A program made the position numbers and the translations under genes. The notes under the pieces are model-generated. The model was not told the DNA's origin and did not search any database. It saw only the letters and a list, made by a program, of their open reading frames with translations. This document shows positions 9,822-18,446 of a DNA stretch of 64,000 nucleotides, one piece after another. The DNA is from Salinibacter ruber DSM 13855 (lineage in GTDB: Bacteria > Bacteroidota > Rhodothermia > Rhodothermales > Salinibacteraceae), in contig NC_007677.1 of the NCBI RefSeq assembly GCF_000013045.1, positions 2,480,001 to 2,544,000 of the forward strand. The letters are read 5' to 3'. Numbering within the stretch: the stretch's first letter is position 1; each line of letters begins with the position of its first letter.

Positions 9822-10279
9822 GGATGGCTGGGCCGAGGGGCCTTCGGCTTGGCTCCGAGTTCGTAGCGCACAATGCCATGGACCGTCGAATAAGGAAGCT
9901 CTGCGCCCTGCTCCTCAGCGAGCCAGCGCTGGATGTCCTTGTAGCTGCCGAAGCCCTCCGGGTCGGAGAGTCGTTCCTTCAGGGCCTCCATCACCTCGGA
10001 GGAAATCGACGTTTGGCCGGGCTCCGGTCCCGGATCTTCGACCTCTTGAATCTTCTCGATGCCTCCTTCTTCGTAGAGCCCGAGCCAATCGGAAACGGTA
10101 TGGCGATGGACGCCCAGGTGGCGAGCCGCCCCACTCCGGCTTTCGGCCTCTCCGGTCTTCAACAGAAGGAGCATGTGGAAGCGGCGCTGAATTTGGGCGT
10201 CTTTCTCCTTGCGAACGAGCTGCTCAAGCCGCTCGGTCGACTCGGTAATTTCGGGAAGGTTGTACATGAGGGGCGGCAT
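9797..10279 (-). CDS. IS630 transposase, N-terminal frame (orfA)
   Basis: This is the DNA-binding part of the transposase, about 160 residues with a helix-turn-helix region (RHLGVHRHTVSDWLGLYEEGG) and a second winged region typical of IS630. ATG 10279 is the chosen start; ATG 10267 is the alternative. The frame stops at 9797 soon after a run of eight A (9814-9821 on this strand). Slippage there by -1 joins it to the catalytic frame. Confidence 0.8.
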   Translation of the reverse strand: MPPLMYNLPEITESTERLEQLVRKEKDAQIQRRFHMLLLLKTGEAESRSGAARHLGVHRHTVSDWLGLYEEGGIEKIQEVEDPGPEPGQTSISSEVMEALKERLSDPEGFGSYKDIQRWLAEEQGAELPYSTVHGIVRYELGAKPKAPRPSHPKKTSRSK

Positions 10280-10346
10280 TCCTTGGACGGTACGATTCGA
10301 CCGCCAGTAACCGCTCAACCTGTATAGTGATCCTCAGCATTTGGTA

Positions 10347-11421
10347 TTACGAGGGTATCCGATGATACAGTCACATCTTCAGTGACTCGGTACGGAATGT
10401 CTTCGTCGAGCGAGCGCATTCGCGTTTTCTCCTCGATTCCGCTTTCGATGGGTGCCTCAAACACCTCAACTGCTGACTGTGGCGGGAAAGAATTGCTTCC
10501 ATCGAAGATACCGACCTTCGCAAATGGAATGCAGACGGGCGGTTTCTCCAGTTCCCGAAACTCATTCCCTGAAAAGGTTTGGAGCGTTGACTCGATATTG
10601 GGGACAACGGCTAACCCACAGCCCCTGCCGCTTTCGATTGTTGAGTTTGTAAGCTGAAGATCGGCCTCGGAGCTACCTGACTGATAGATACTTGCGGCCC
10701 GGTCTCCTGGAACGCGGTCAGCGCCGGCGTAACGGATCTGGACGTGGTCCAGTACGCTGGTTCCGGCGCTGAACTCGACCCCTCTCCACCATCCAGGCTG
10801 CCGGTTTCCCCGGGTAGCGGTCACAGTGATCGAATCCTCGGCCGTACCCTCCGCCCGGAGGGTGCCGAATACGTCCAGACCGGCCTCTTCGGCAAAGCGG
10901 AGGTCAGTATCCGGCTCGATTGTGACCGTCACTCCTTCCTTGATATCGACCGGATCTGTGTTAGGAAACCGGTAGGTCTCATCCGACGTGAGGGTCCGGT
11001 CACTCGAGATGTCTCCGGTGATCTCGACGACCGCCTGCACCGCCTCCAGCGATCCGTCGTCGGTGTCGTTTTCCTCGCCGTCGGACACCTCCAGCCCGAC
11101 GACGTAGTCCCCGGTCGCGTCCGGCGTGAAGTCGGCCGTGATGCCGGCCTCATCAGCAAGAGACGCGTCGCTGCCGCTCGGGGCCGCGGCCAGGCGCCAG
11201 GAGTACGTCAGGTCGTCCCCGTCCGGGTCGGAGGAGCCGGAGCCGTCTAAGGCCACCTCGGTCCCGATCTCGACCTCGCTTGTGTCCAAGGTCAAGTCGG
11301 CGGTGGGGGCTGCGTTGTCGGTCTCGGGCGGATCAGGGCGGTCCGGAGGCGGATCGTTGGGTCCTCCGTCGCAACCGGCAAGGAGAACCATCCCGACGAT
11401 GAGAAAAACGAACACACGCAT
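10347..11421 (-). pseudogene. 5' part of PKD/beta-helix lipoprotein gene disrupted by IS630
   Basis: ATG 11421 gives a textbook lipoprotein signal (MRVFVFLIVG, lipobox LLAGC); the frame is open to 11451 but that start would spoil the signal. After a Pro/Asp-rich linker comes a PKD-like domain (roughly residues 35-120, ...LDGSGSSDPDGD...). Parallel beta-helix-type repeats follow, in which PGWWRGVEF and HVQIRYAG repeat the scheme seen in the downstream fragment. The insertion truncates it after residue about 358, and translation would read about 10 codons into the element. The intact protein would have had about 500 residues at the outer membrane or cell surface. Its binding function is unknown. 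Confidence 0.8.
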
Positions 11422-11452
11422 CCTGTAGAGACCTGGCCTGTAGCTTCTCATA

Positions 11453-11761
11453 GCATGTGGGACAGCGATTATCGGGCTCCAGGTGCCAAACTGGAGGGTA
11501 GTCCAGGTTCAACACCTGACCAAACGAACGGACGAGACTCTACTTTCGTGTTTTGCGCATTTTGAAATTAACATTTTCCGCCCAACATTCCCATATCACC
11601 CTCACGCTCGTGTCCATAATGTATTATTTTTATAACATCTTTTCGTCTCCTCTCTGTCTACTCCACCGTGGTCAACCTGTTTTATGTTTAAATTCATTTC
11701 CCTGCATCAACAAATGTCGCTTCCTGCTTCGGACGGGGAGACACTACCCCTTTTATTTTAT
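11453..11761. other. AT-rich gene-less stretch
   Basis: From about 11540 to 11761 the sequence is far richer in A+T than the surroundings, with runs such as ATGTATTATTTTTATAAC. No convincing gene is seen. It includes the TATTTTAT target (11754-11761) of the adjacent IS1-family element. Unusual composition suggests imported DNA or a regulatory AT island. Confidence 0.5.
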
Positions 11762-11835
11762 GGTAGCGGCTCAACACGTAGTGGAGCTCTCTGTTTTAAT
11801 GATGTCGCTCTTGGCTCACCAGTCCATCCAGTCCG

Positions 11836-12114
11836 ATGATCAAAGAGACCCATGAGTGTAGGGAGTGCGGCTCCTCGAACATTATCAAAAACGGCCACAG
11901 CGCGAGCGGCTCTCAGCAATACCACTGCAAGGATTGTGGGGCCCATAAGGTGCTCGATCCGGAGCCGCGGGGCTATTCCGAGGAGGAGAAAGAGAAGATT
12001 CTCCGGGCTTACCGTGAACGCGGGTCAAAACGAGCAATCAGTCGCATTTTTGGGATCAGTCGCAATACTCTGAACCGGTGGCTTGAAAAAAGGGACACGA
12101 AGCCGACTCAGTAG
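11836..12114 (+). CDS. insA: IS1-family InsA-like protein
   Basis: A 92-residue protein with an N-terminal zinc-finger pattern (CRECGSSN...YHCKDCGAH) and a helix-turn-helix (SKRAISRIFGISRNTLNRW), the layout of IS1 InsA. It binds the element ends and, alone, usually represses transposition. The frame ends just after an A6 run (12086-12091) where -1 slippage would give the fused transposase. Confidence 0.85.
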   Translation: MIKETHECRECGSSNIIKNGHSASGSQQYHCKDCGAHKVLDPEPRGYSEEEKEKILRAYRERGSKRAISRIFGISRNTLNRWLEKRDTKPTQ

Positions 12115-12554
12115 CTGAGGGCCTCCGGCCAGCCAGGGACAACGACACCCTTGAACTCGACGAATGCTGGACATACGTCCGAAAACGGTCGAACAAACGG
12201 TGGCTCTGGGTCGCTCTATGCCGTCGAACTCGACAGGTCGTAGCATTTGTGATCGGAGACCGCTCGGCAAAAACCTGCGCACGGCTCTGGAGCCGGATTC
12301 CGGAGGGCTACCGGAAAGGCCGAAGTTTCAGCGACTTCTGGAAGTCCTATCGCCCAGTTTTTGAAGACGATTCCAGCCATCGGCAGGTCGGAAAGTCCAG
12401 TGGCGAGTTGGCACATGTGGAACGGTTTTTTGGGCGACTGCGGCAAAAGCTGGCACGGTACGTCCGTCGGACGCGAGCGGCCTCCCAGTCAGAACGAATG
12501 CTCCATCTGACGACAAAACTGTTCGTGGAGTGGTACAACGAAGCCATCACTTAA
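12087..12554 (+). CDS. insB: IS1-family InsB catalytic frame
   Basis: This frame is read after -1 frameshifting at the A6 run. It begins with the DECWTYV motif and continues through a GDRSAKTCARLWSRIP region to HVERFFGRLRQKLARY. This is the DDE core of the IS1 family, with Asp in ELDECW and Glu in HVERFF as likely catalytic acids. No internal stop occurs, so the element looks intact. Confidence 0.82.
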   Translation, partial: KKGHEADSVAEGLRPARDNDTLELDECWTYVRKRSNKRWLWVALCRRTRQVVAFVIGDRSAKTCARLWSRIPEGYRKGRSFSDFWKSYRPVFEDDSSHRQVGKSSGELAHVERFFGRLRQKLARYVRRTRAASQSERMLHLTTKLFVEWYNEAIT

Positions 12555-12577
12555 CATCGACCCGCTACCTATTTTAT

Positions 12578-13016
12578 CTTTTAAGATCGAATTCAAGGGA
12601 AATCGCTCAGGGGAGGCTGTATGTTTTCGATCTTCGCCCTGACAGTTTGCAGGCACGACTTTCCCGGCCTTCTTTTTCTCCTGGAGGTTCTGTCGGTCAC
12701 GTGCGTCCGCCCGTTCCGGAGGCGATTCTGAAAAAAACGACGGAAGTGCGCAGCATGGCCCTGCCCCTCGGGGTGCAGTATCTGCTGGGCCAGGAGGCGG
12801 GGGACCTCACCGAGGGAGCGCTCAGCGACCAGAGCGGCAACGGCCAGCTCAAGCGGCGCGAGTCGGCCGGTCGCCGCCCGCGAACGAGCGTTCGGCAGGC
12901 GACGTTAGGCATGACCGCTCGGCCGGCCGACGCCGACCAGTGCTGGTGGCCCGATGATGCCCGTTGCGATGCACCTCGTCCATTTTTTCATCTGAAGAGA
13001 ACGCAAGCGCTTTCTC
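12578..13016. other. gene-less stretch before the HELTH peptidase gene
   Basis: An open plus-strand frame crosses this region, but it starts inside the IS1 element and shows no recognisable domain. No terminator or operator stands out. Confidence 0.35.
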
Positions 13017-16000
13017 ATGTCCTCGTTTGCCGGGTTGTGCTCTCAATCCCCCGCATGCCCCACACGGTCCAGTCGCGCGTTCGTCTGGACGCTGTTCCTG
13101 GCGACGCTCCTGGCCGGAGCCCTTGCGCTCGCGGCGCCGGCCGCGCAGGCACAGATCAGCTACGACGCCCGGTACCGCCCGCAGGCCGACTACCGCCTTG
13201 TGGACACCGACCGCTTCGAGTGGATCTACCCCGCTGGGGCCGACACGACGACGGCCCTCTTCGAAAATGCGCTCCGGCGCAGCTTCCAAAGCACCCGCTC
13301 CGTCGTGGGCACGGACGGAGCGGACTTCGAGCTTCCCGTCGTTGTCGATCCGATTAGCGGCCGGGCCAACGGCTTCGTGACGCCGGTCAACTTCCGGTCG
13401 CACCTCTTCCCGGCCCATCCCACCTTCTCGTTTGGGGCCAAGTTCGACTCCTGGGCCCAGACGGTCGCGCCCCACGAACTGACCCACGCAATGCACTTCG
13501 AGATCGACTCCGGTGTGGGTCTCGGCGGGCTCCTCGGGCTCTTTTCCGGGGATGCCTCCCGTTTCGTCCACGGCCTCGCGCCACGTGGCTGGTTCGAGGG
13601 CATCGCCGTCTACCGCGAGAGCCATCTGGAGCCGGAGGCCGGGCGGCTCGACGCGCCGCTCCAGGTGATGAAGTACCGCGCCGCGCTGGGGTCCGGCGAC
13701 CCCTGGAGCGTCGGGGAGGTGATGCATGGCAGCGTCTTCGAACGCCCCTCGCGCCGCCACTACCTCGGGGGCGGGCAGCTGATCGAACACATGGCCCAAG
13801 AGCGGGGGAGCACCGACTTTTTCCGGCGGGCGACTCGCTGGCACCACCGCCTCCCGTTTTTGGGCTTCGGGATGGCGCTCTGGATGGGCACCGGCCAGAC
13901 GCCCGCTCAGCTTAGCGATTCGTTTCTCGACGAGGAGAAGCAGGAGGAGCGGCGGCGCCTCGATTCGCTGCGGCAGGCGGCCGAGCAGGGAATCACCGAC
14001 CCCACGGTCGTTGCCGGCACCGAGGGACTCCACGTCCGCCGCCCCTACTGGCTGAGCGACTCCACCCTCGTGGCCTACGCCTCCGGCTACGCCACGCGGC
14101 CGGGGTTCTACCGGATCGATGTCCACACCGGCGAGCGGGAAGTGATCAGTCACCAGGCGACCACGCAGGGGCGAACGTACGCGCTCGGACCCGACACGAC
14201 GGCCCTCTATTTCGCGCGCCAACATCCGGACCTGCTCGTCCCGGACGCCACGACACTGAAGACGCATCGCCTGAATCTTCGCACCGGCGAGACTCGCCTC
14301 GTGTCGGAGACCAGCGGCGCATTCACGCCGGCCAGGGCGCCCGGCGGACCGGTGTGGGCGGCGCGGCGAGACGGCTCGTTTAGCGAGCTGGTGACCCTGG
14401 GCGAGGAGAGGGCAACCTTGCGGGCCCACCGCCCGGGCCTCCGCTACAAACAGGTCGTCCCCTCCCCGAGCGGCGACACGATTGCCGTTCTCGCCAACGC
14501 GGGCGGGACACAGGGCCTCTACCGCTTCGACCCGTCCACCTCGACACTGGAGCCGTGGCTCCGGTTCGAAGGCGGCTCCATCTACGACGTGACCTGGGGG
14601 CCGGAGGGGCGCTACGTGCTCTTCGCGGCCGACCCGTCGGGCATCGCGAACGTCTACGCCCTGGACCGCCGCGACGGAGACGTCCGGCGCCTCACAACCG
14701 TGCGCTACGGCGCGCTGGAGCCGACCCTCTCCCCAGGTCGGGAGCGCGTGGCCTTCGCGCGCTACCGGCACGAGCGCTTCGAGCTCGCCACAGTTCCCTT
14801 CCGGCCGGACTCGCCGCGGCCCGTCGCCGACACCGAGCGGGACTGGGCCCCACGAGGGGGTGTGCTCACGGCCTCTGCCGACTCGGCGGCGGGGGGGCGG
14901 GCAGGCGCCGAGCGACGCGTGTCGGGGACGGACGGTGCCTCGCAGAATGGCCTTCCTTCGGGTCGTGACGCGGCGTCCCTGCGCGCCCAGTCGCGCCCGT
15001 ACGAGGCCTGGCGCCACCTTTTCCCTCGGTCGGCCACCCCTGTGCTGCGAGGCGCCTGGGATCTGCTCGGCACCTCCGTCGACGGCGAGAACCTGGGGCT
15101 TGGGCCAGGCCTGAAGGTCAGCGGGGCTGACCCGCTTGGGCGATGGGCCTACAACGCCCGGGGCTTTTACCAAGCGGACCGTCTGTGGGGCGATGTCTCC
15201 GTGGAGACCGGCCTCGTGCCCGGCACCCCGTCGCTGACCGTCTTCAACGGCCCGGTGGAAGCGGTGCGGGAAACGGGCGCGGGCCCCTCGCGCCTGGAAG
15301 CCTTCGAGCTGCGGGGCATCGGCCTCGGGGTCGACCAGCGGTTCCTGTTTCAGAAGAACGTCTACGGCACCAGCCTGACGGCAGGCCTTGCGGGGGAGTA
15401 CCGCCAGTCCCGCCCCATCACAACAAGCGGCAAGGCGGAGGCGGGCTTCACGGGCCGGGCGACGCTCCGCTCCGACCTGACGTTCAAGTACCGCGTTCAG
15501 AAGAACATCCGAGATCTGGTGCCGAATACTGGCGTCCGGCTAAACGCGAGTGCCGAGGTCGATGTGCTCACCCCCACGGGTGCCACGCCCAGCCAGTACC
15601 TGAAGCAGCGGGTCGACGTGTTCTGGCCCCTGCTCTCCGGGCACAACACAGGGCTGCGCACGAGCGCCTCGTTTCTCACGCAGAGCCGCCGGTCATTTTT
15701 CGATGTGCAGTCGTTCGTGCCCCGCGGCTACCGAGACCTATCTGGCGCCCTTCCCGGGGCCGGCAACTACCTCCGGCTCGGCACGAAAATCACCCAGCCG
15801 CTCTGGTACATAGACACCGGGTCGGTGATGCTGCCGGTGGCCGTAGACGCCCTCTACGGCTACGGCCTCGGGCAAGCGCAGTACCGCGTGGGCAGCGGCG
15901 CGGGACCGACGCTGGGCGAACGGCGCGCCTCGGTCGGAGGCGGGCTGGGGCTTCGGCTCCGCCCGTTCGGCGGCATGAGCCTGAACCTGGAGATCGGCGT

Positions 16001-16055
16001 CTCCTACCGCATCGACGCCCGCGGCGAGAACCGGTGGGCGCCTCACCTCCGATGA
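13017..16055 (+). CDS. outer-membrane HELTH metalloprotease / beta-propeller / beta-barrel protein
   Basis: A protein of 1012 residues starting at ATG 13017, with a signal peptide ending near AQAQ (residues 40-46). Residues about 60-300 hold a gluzincin-type zinc site: HELTH at 153-157 and WFEGIAVY near 191, where the Glu would be the third ligand, as in the peptidase MA (M1-like) clan. Residues about 330-640 form TolB/WD40-like propeller repeats (SPSGDTIAV, YALDRRDGDVRRLT). A low-complexity linker follows. The last roughly 330 residues alternate polar and hydrophobic strands like an outer-membrane barrel. The protease probably faces the outside or periplasm, tethered by the barrel. The substrate is unknown. 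Confidence 0.75.
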   Translation: MSSFAGLCSQSPACPTRSSRAFVWTLFLATLLAGALALAAPAAQAQISYDARYRPQADYRLVDTDRFEWIYPAGADTTTALFENALRRSFQSTRSVVGTDGADFELPVVVDPISGRANGFVTPVNFRSHLFPAHPTFSFGAKFDSWAQTVAPHELTHAMHFEIDSGVGLGGLLGLFSGDASRFVHGLAPRGWFEGIAVYRESHLEPEAGRLDAPLQVMKYRAALGSGDPWSVGEVMHGSVFERPSRRHYLGGGQLIEHMAQERGSTDFFRRATRWHHRLPFLGFGMALWMGTGQTPAQLSDSFLDEEKQEERRRLDSLRQAAEQGITDPTVVAGTEGLHVRRPYWLSDSTLVAYASGYATRPGFYRIDVHTGEREVISHQATTQGRTYALGPDTTALYFARQHPDLLVPDATTLKTHRLNLRTGETRLVSETSGAFTPARAPGGPVWAARRDGSFSELVTLGEERATLRAHRPGLRYKQVVPSPSGDTIAVLANAGGTQGLYRFDPSTSTLEPWLRFEGGSIYDVTWGPEGRYVLFAADPSGIANVYALDRRDGDVRRLTTVRYGALEPTLSPGRERVAFARYRHERFELATVPFRPDSPRPVADTERDWAPRGGVLTASADSAAGGRAGAERRVSGTDGASQNGLPSGRDAASLRAQSRPYEAWRHLFPRSATPVLRGAWDLLGTSVDGENLGLGPGLKVSGADPLGRWAYNARGFYQADRLWGDVSVETGLVPGTPSLTVFNGPVEAVRETGAGPSRLEAFELRGIGLGVDQRFLFQKNVYGTSLTAGLAGEYRQSRPITTSGKAEAGFTGRATLRSDLTFKYRVQKNIRDLVPNTGVRLNASAEVDVLTPTGATPSQYLKQRVDVFWPLLSGHNTGLRTSASFLTQSRRSFFDVQSFVPRGYRDLSGALPGAGNYLRLGTKITQPLWYIDTGSVMLPVAVDALYGYGLGQAQYRVGSGAGPTLGERRASVGGGLGLRLRPFGGMSLNLEIGVSYRIDARGENRWAPHLR

Positions 16056-16091
16056 GGACCCTTCTCTTCGGTGCCCCCCCACTTGCACACC

Positions 16092-16574
16092 ATGACAGAT
16101 TCATCCGCAACGGACGACCGAAGCACAGGCGAGAACTCAGAGACGCCCCTCGGCCCCCATGTGCCCTCGGCCTCTCCTATTCGTCGCGTTGTTGGATCCG
16201 GCGTGGCCGGGGCCCTCGGCGGCGGGGTCTTCGCTCTCACCCAGCACCTCGGTCCCAGTTTCCTTTCGGAGCCCGGCCTTGCTCGCTGGGTCGTTCTCTA
16301 CGCGCTGCTCGGCGGCCTGGGGGTGGCCCTGTGGAGGGAGGCCACGCGGTGGGCGACCGGCCGGGGTTCGCTGTCCCGCCGAGGAGCTATTCTGGTGTCC
16401 GGTCTTGTAGCAGGAACGCTTCTCGGGGCCGCTACGCTGCTTGTGGCCACGTTGAAGCAGGGCGCCGGGGCCGGCGGCGGGCTGCTTCTGCTGGGGCTGC
16501 CCTGGAAAGATGGACTCGGGGGGTTTGTCGGCGGCGCGGTCTACGGCGCGCTGAGCACGCACTTCGACGTGTAG
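16092..16574 (+). CDS. small membrane protein of unknown function
   Basis: A protein of 160 residues from ATG 16092 (MTDSSATDD). An acidic, Ser-rich N-terminal tail of about 35 residues precedes four hydrophobic segments, rich in Gly and Ala (VAGALGGGVFALTQ, VVLYALLGGLGVALW, SGLVAGTLLGAATLLVAT, GFVGGAVYGAL). No known domain is recognised. It follows the HELTH protein by 36 bases on the same strand and may be cotranscribed. Confidence 0.65.
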   Translation: MTDSSATDDRSTGENSETPLGPHVPSASPIRRVVGSGVAGALGGGVFALTQHLGPSFLSEPGLARWVVLYALLGGLGVALWREATRWATGRGSLSRRGAILVSGLVAGTLLGAATLLVATLKQGAGAGGGLLLLGLPWKDGLGGFVGGAVYGALSTHFDV

Positions 16575-16733
16575 TCCCCGACACTCCCTCGTAGGGGGGC
16601 ATGGGAGCCCTGGCGGTCGGAGGGGCAGCGGAGGCATCGACCCAGGGCAACCCGCGGGCGGCGCCTACGGAGGAGTGCCTGTTCTCTGCATCCGTTGTGG
16701 GATAACAGTACAGGTTGGGGCTCGGCCTCTTCG

Positions 16734-17102
16734 TCAGCGACGGCTCGTCGAGTGCCCGGAGTAGCGCAGCTCGTAGAACTCCACGTCGGTGAACACGCCC
16801 GAGCGGCGCCAGAGCTTCGCGTAGAGGAAAACGGTGAACACACCCGTCAGCAGAAACGCCCACCACGTCCAGTTGCCCACCGTCCCCGTCGAGCGGACGA
16901 TGTCGGCAACCAGGTTCGGCGTGTCCGTCGAGAAGGTCGTCGCGACCATCGAGATGCCCAACAGCCACCACGGCATCTGCTGGTTTCCGAGGAAGAAGCT
17001 GCCGAAATCCTCGCCGGCCCGCCGGTACACCGCCACCCCAATCCCGAGGGAGACGGCGAAGTAAGCGGCCATGATGGCCCAGTCTACGAACGCGAGCTCC
17101 AT
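16734..17102 (-). pseudogene. truncated sodium/solute symporter (SSS family)
   Basis: 122 residues match only the N-terminus of SSS-family symporters: TM1 (WAIMAAYFAVSLGIGVAVY), the FFLGNQQMPWWLLGISMVATTFS core and TM3. After FYELRYSG, where these proteins normally continue for about 400 more residues, the sequence changes to HSTSRR and stops. It lies 3 bases after the gatZ-like gene, so it was the last gene of the sugar operon, probably its transporter. The product cannot make a transport pathway. Confidence 0.75.
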
Positions 17103-17105
17103 GGA

Positions 17106-18407
17106 TCACGCGGGTTCTTGTGTGGGGAGCAGAACGCGTTCGAGACGACTGTTGAAGTCGATCAGATTGAACGCATGATAGTACTTCATCATGGCTTGTT
17201 TAATCCTCCACAGCACATACCCCTCAGCATCCCGATATCCATCGAGATTCTCGTAGAGGCGCGCTCGCGCCGTGCTGACCTCACGGTCGCTCCACACGTA
17301 CCGGCTCCCGGTGCGAATCAGCCAGTTCTGCCGTTCCTCGTCTAACTCGTTGAACGCGCGGCCTTCTTCGTCGGCGTGAAGCCATTTTTTCCACCGCCCG
17401 CTTTCGACGACGGCCTCCCGGAGCGCCTTCTTCAGACCGGACGTCTTTCCAATCTTGTGCTCCAGGTCCACCAGGTCCATCAGGGCCTTGTACTCCTCCT
17501 CGGTGAACTCGGGCCCCACGTTTGCCCCGCCCATGCCCGCCAGCGGGTAGTCGTCCGGGTTGTCGACGTAGTCGGTGTAGTGTCCCTTCACCAAGGCCCC
17601 GTACGGCTTCGTTCGCGTGGTCAGGTCCCGCGCCGTGTCGGGCTCGAAGTACGACGTGTCGAGGTCGGTCCCCACCTTGCCCACGACGAAGCAGGGCCAG
17701 GCGTCGTCGAGCCCGCGCTCGCGGAGCCCCGCATCGAGCCCTTCCAGAAAGCGCTCAAACTTGTCGCGGTCCGCCAGCCCCCCGTGCACCTCTTCGGTGC
17801 CCACTTCGTAGCTGATTGGCGGGTGTCCCTGTCCGCGCCGGTACGCTTCGGCGTGCTCGATGAGCTCAAGCGTGTGCTCCACGACCCAGTCGATGGAGGT
17901 CGGCTCCCGATCCGGCTGGCGTTGATCCACGGTCGGATCGATGTGCAGGAGTTCGTAGCCGGCGTCAATGCACGATTCGAGCGACCGTTTGACCGCGCTC
18001 ATCGCTTCCTCGTACGTGTAGTCCTCGATGACGTGGCGGTCCTTCAGCCAGGGGCCGCCGTGATCGAGACACGGGAGAATCGGGACGTCGAGATCAAGCT
18101 GATCAGCCTTCCGGTCGATGAAACCGATGAGGTCATCGTGCGTCCAGCCGGTGTACCCGCGGTCGCGGTCTACCTGGTTCAGCGTCGAGGTGAAGAGAAG
18201 CGGGGCATTGGCTTCTTGAGCGGCCAACAGCGCGGCCTTCGTCACGGCCCGCGAGTTGGGGCAGATCGCAAGAAGGCAGGTTTGCTCTTCGAAATGGTCC
18301 GTCAGCGTCTGAACCAGTGCCTTCACCACCGGGGTCTTCTCGTCCTGTAGCGCCTGAACGAGCGGGTGGGCGTTCCGCGATGTCGACTCATCTGTTGCTA
18401 CCATCAT
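17106..18407 (-). CDS. GatZ/KbaZ-like tagatose-bisphosphate aldolase accessory protein (possible sugar-phosphate 4-epimerase)
   Basis: A protein of 433 residues starting at ATG 18407 (a second ATG follows at once), with AGGA about seven bases before. It matches the GatZ/KbaZ/AgaZ family over its length (NSRAVTKAALLAAQEANAPLLFTSTLNQVDRD, LPCLDHGGPW, SYEVGTEEVHGG). In enterobacteria these are called non-catalytic subunits of class II tagatose-bisphosphate aldolase. Some thermophile relatives have been reported as fructose/tagatose 6-phosphate 4-epimerases. No GatY is present, and the operon instead has a class I LacD aldolase, so an epimerase role is a reasonable inference. It lies 39 bases from the SIS gene. 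Confidence 0.8.
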   Translation of the reverse strand: MMVATDESTSRNAHPLVQALQDEKTPVVKALVQTLTDHFEEQTCLLAICPNSRAVTKAALLAAQEANAPLLFTSTLNQVDRDRGYTGWTHDDLIGFIDRKADQLDLDVPILPCLDHGGPWLKDRHVIEDYTYEEAMSAVKRSLESCIDAGYELLHIDPTVDQRQPDREPTSIDWVVEHTLELIEHAEAYRRGQGHPPISYEVGTEEVHGGLADRDKFERFLEGLDAGLRERGLDDAWPCFVVGKVGTDLDTSYFEPDTARDLTTRTKPYGALVKGHYTDYVDNPDDYPLAGMGGANVGPEFTEEEYKALMDLVDLEHKIGKTSGLKKALREAVVESGRWKKWLHADEEGRAFNELDEERQNWLIRTGSRYVWSDREVSTARARLYENLDGYRDAEGYVLWRIKQAMMKYYHAFNLIDFNSRLERVLLPTQEPA

Positions 18408-18446
18408 GAGCAGGTCCTCTACGTTGCAAATACTCGTTTTGTACGA

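Larger units (their letters stand above)
9206..10346 (-). mobile_element. IS630-family insertion sequence, 1141 bp
   Basis: The imperfect terminal inverted repeats begin TACCAGTTGCCTAGGATGAC on the left and TACCAAATGCTGAGGATCAC on the right. The element is flanked by the 3-bp direct repeat TTA (9203-9205 and 10347-10349). IS630 elements classically duplicate TA, so the exact boundary could be off by a base; TTA is chosen because removing the element then restores the host reading frame. It carries two overlapping transposase frames on the minus strand and interrupts a lipoprotein gene. Confidence 0.85.
11762..12569 (+). mobile_element. IS1-family insertion sequence, copy 1 (808 bp)
   Basis: The ends are inverted (GGTAGCGGCTCAACA on the left, GGTAGCGGGTCGATG read inward from the right). 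An 8-bp target duplication TATTTTAT flanks it at 11754-11761 and 12570-12577. It has two overlapping frames in insA/insB arrangement. It is the same length as the second copy at 24043-24850 but differs at many bases, so the two copies are not a very recent duplication. Confidence 0.9.

Noticed and set aside
11553-11855. 100-codon frame in the AT-rich island with a hydrophobic start
   Set aside because: It overlaps the start of the IS1 element and has no ribosome binding site or family; probably chance.
12530-13357. 275-codon plus-strand frame across the gap before the HELTH protein gene
   Set aside because: It begins inside the IS1 element and runs into the peptidase gene in another frame; no domain is visible.
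12849-15173. 774-codon open frame antisense to the HELTH peptidase gene
   Set aside because: A mirror of codon bias in a GC-rich gene; the plus-strand protein has a signal peptide and clear motifs.
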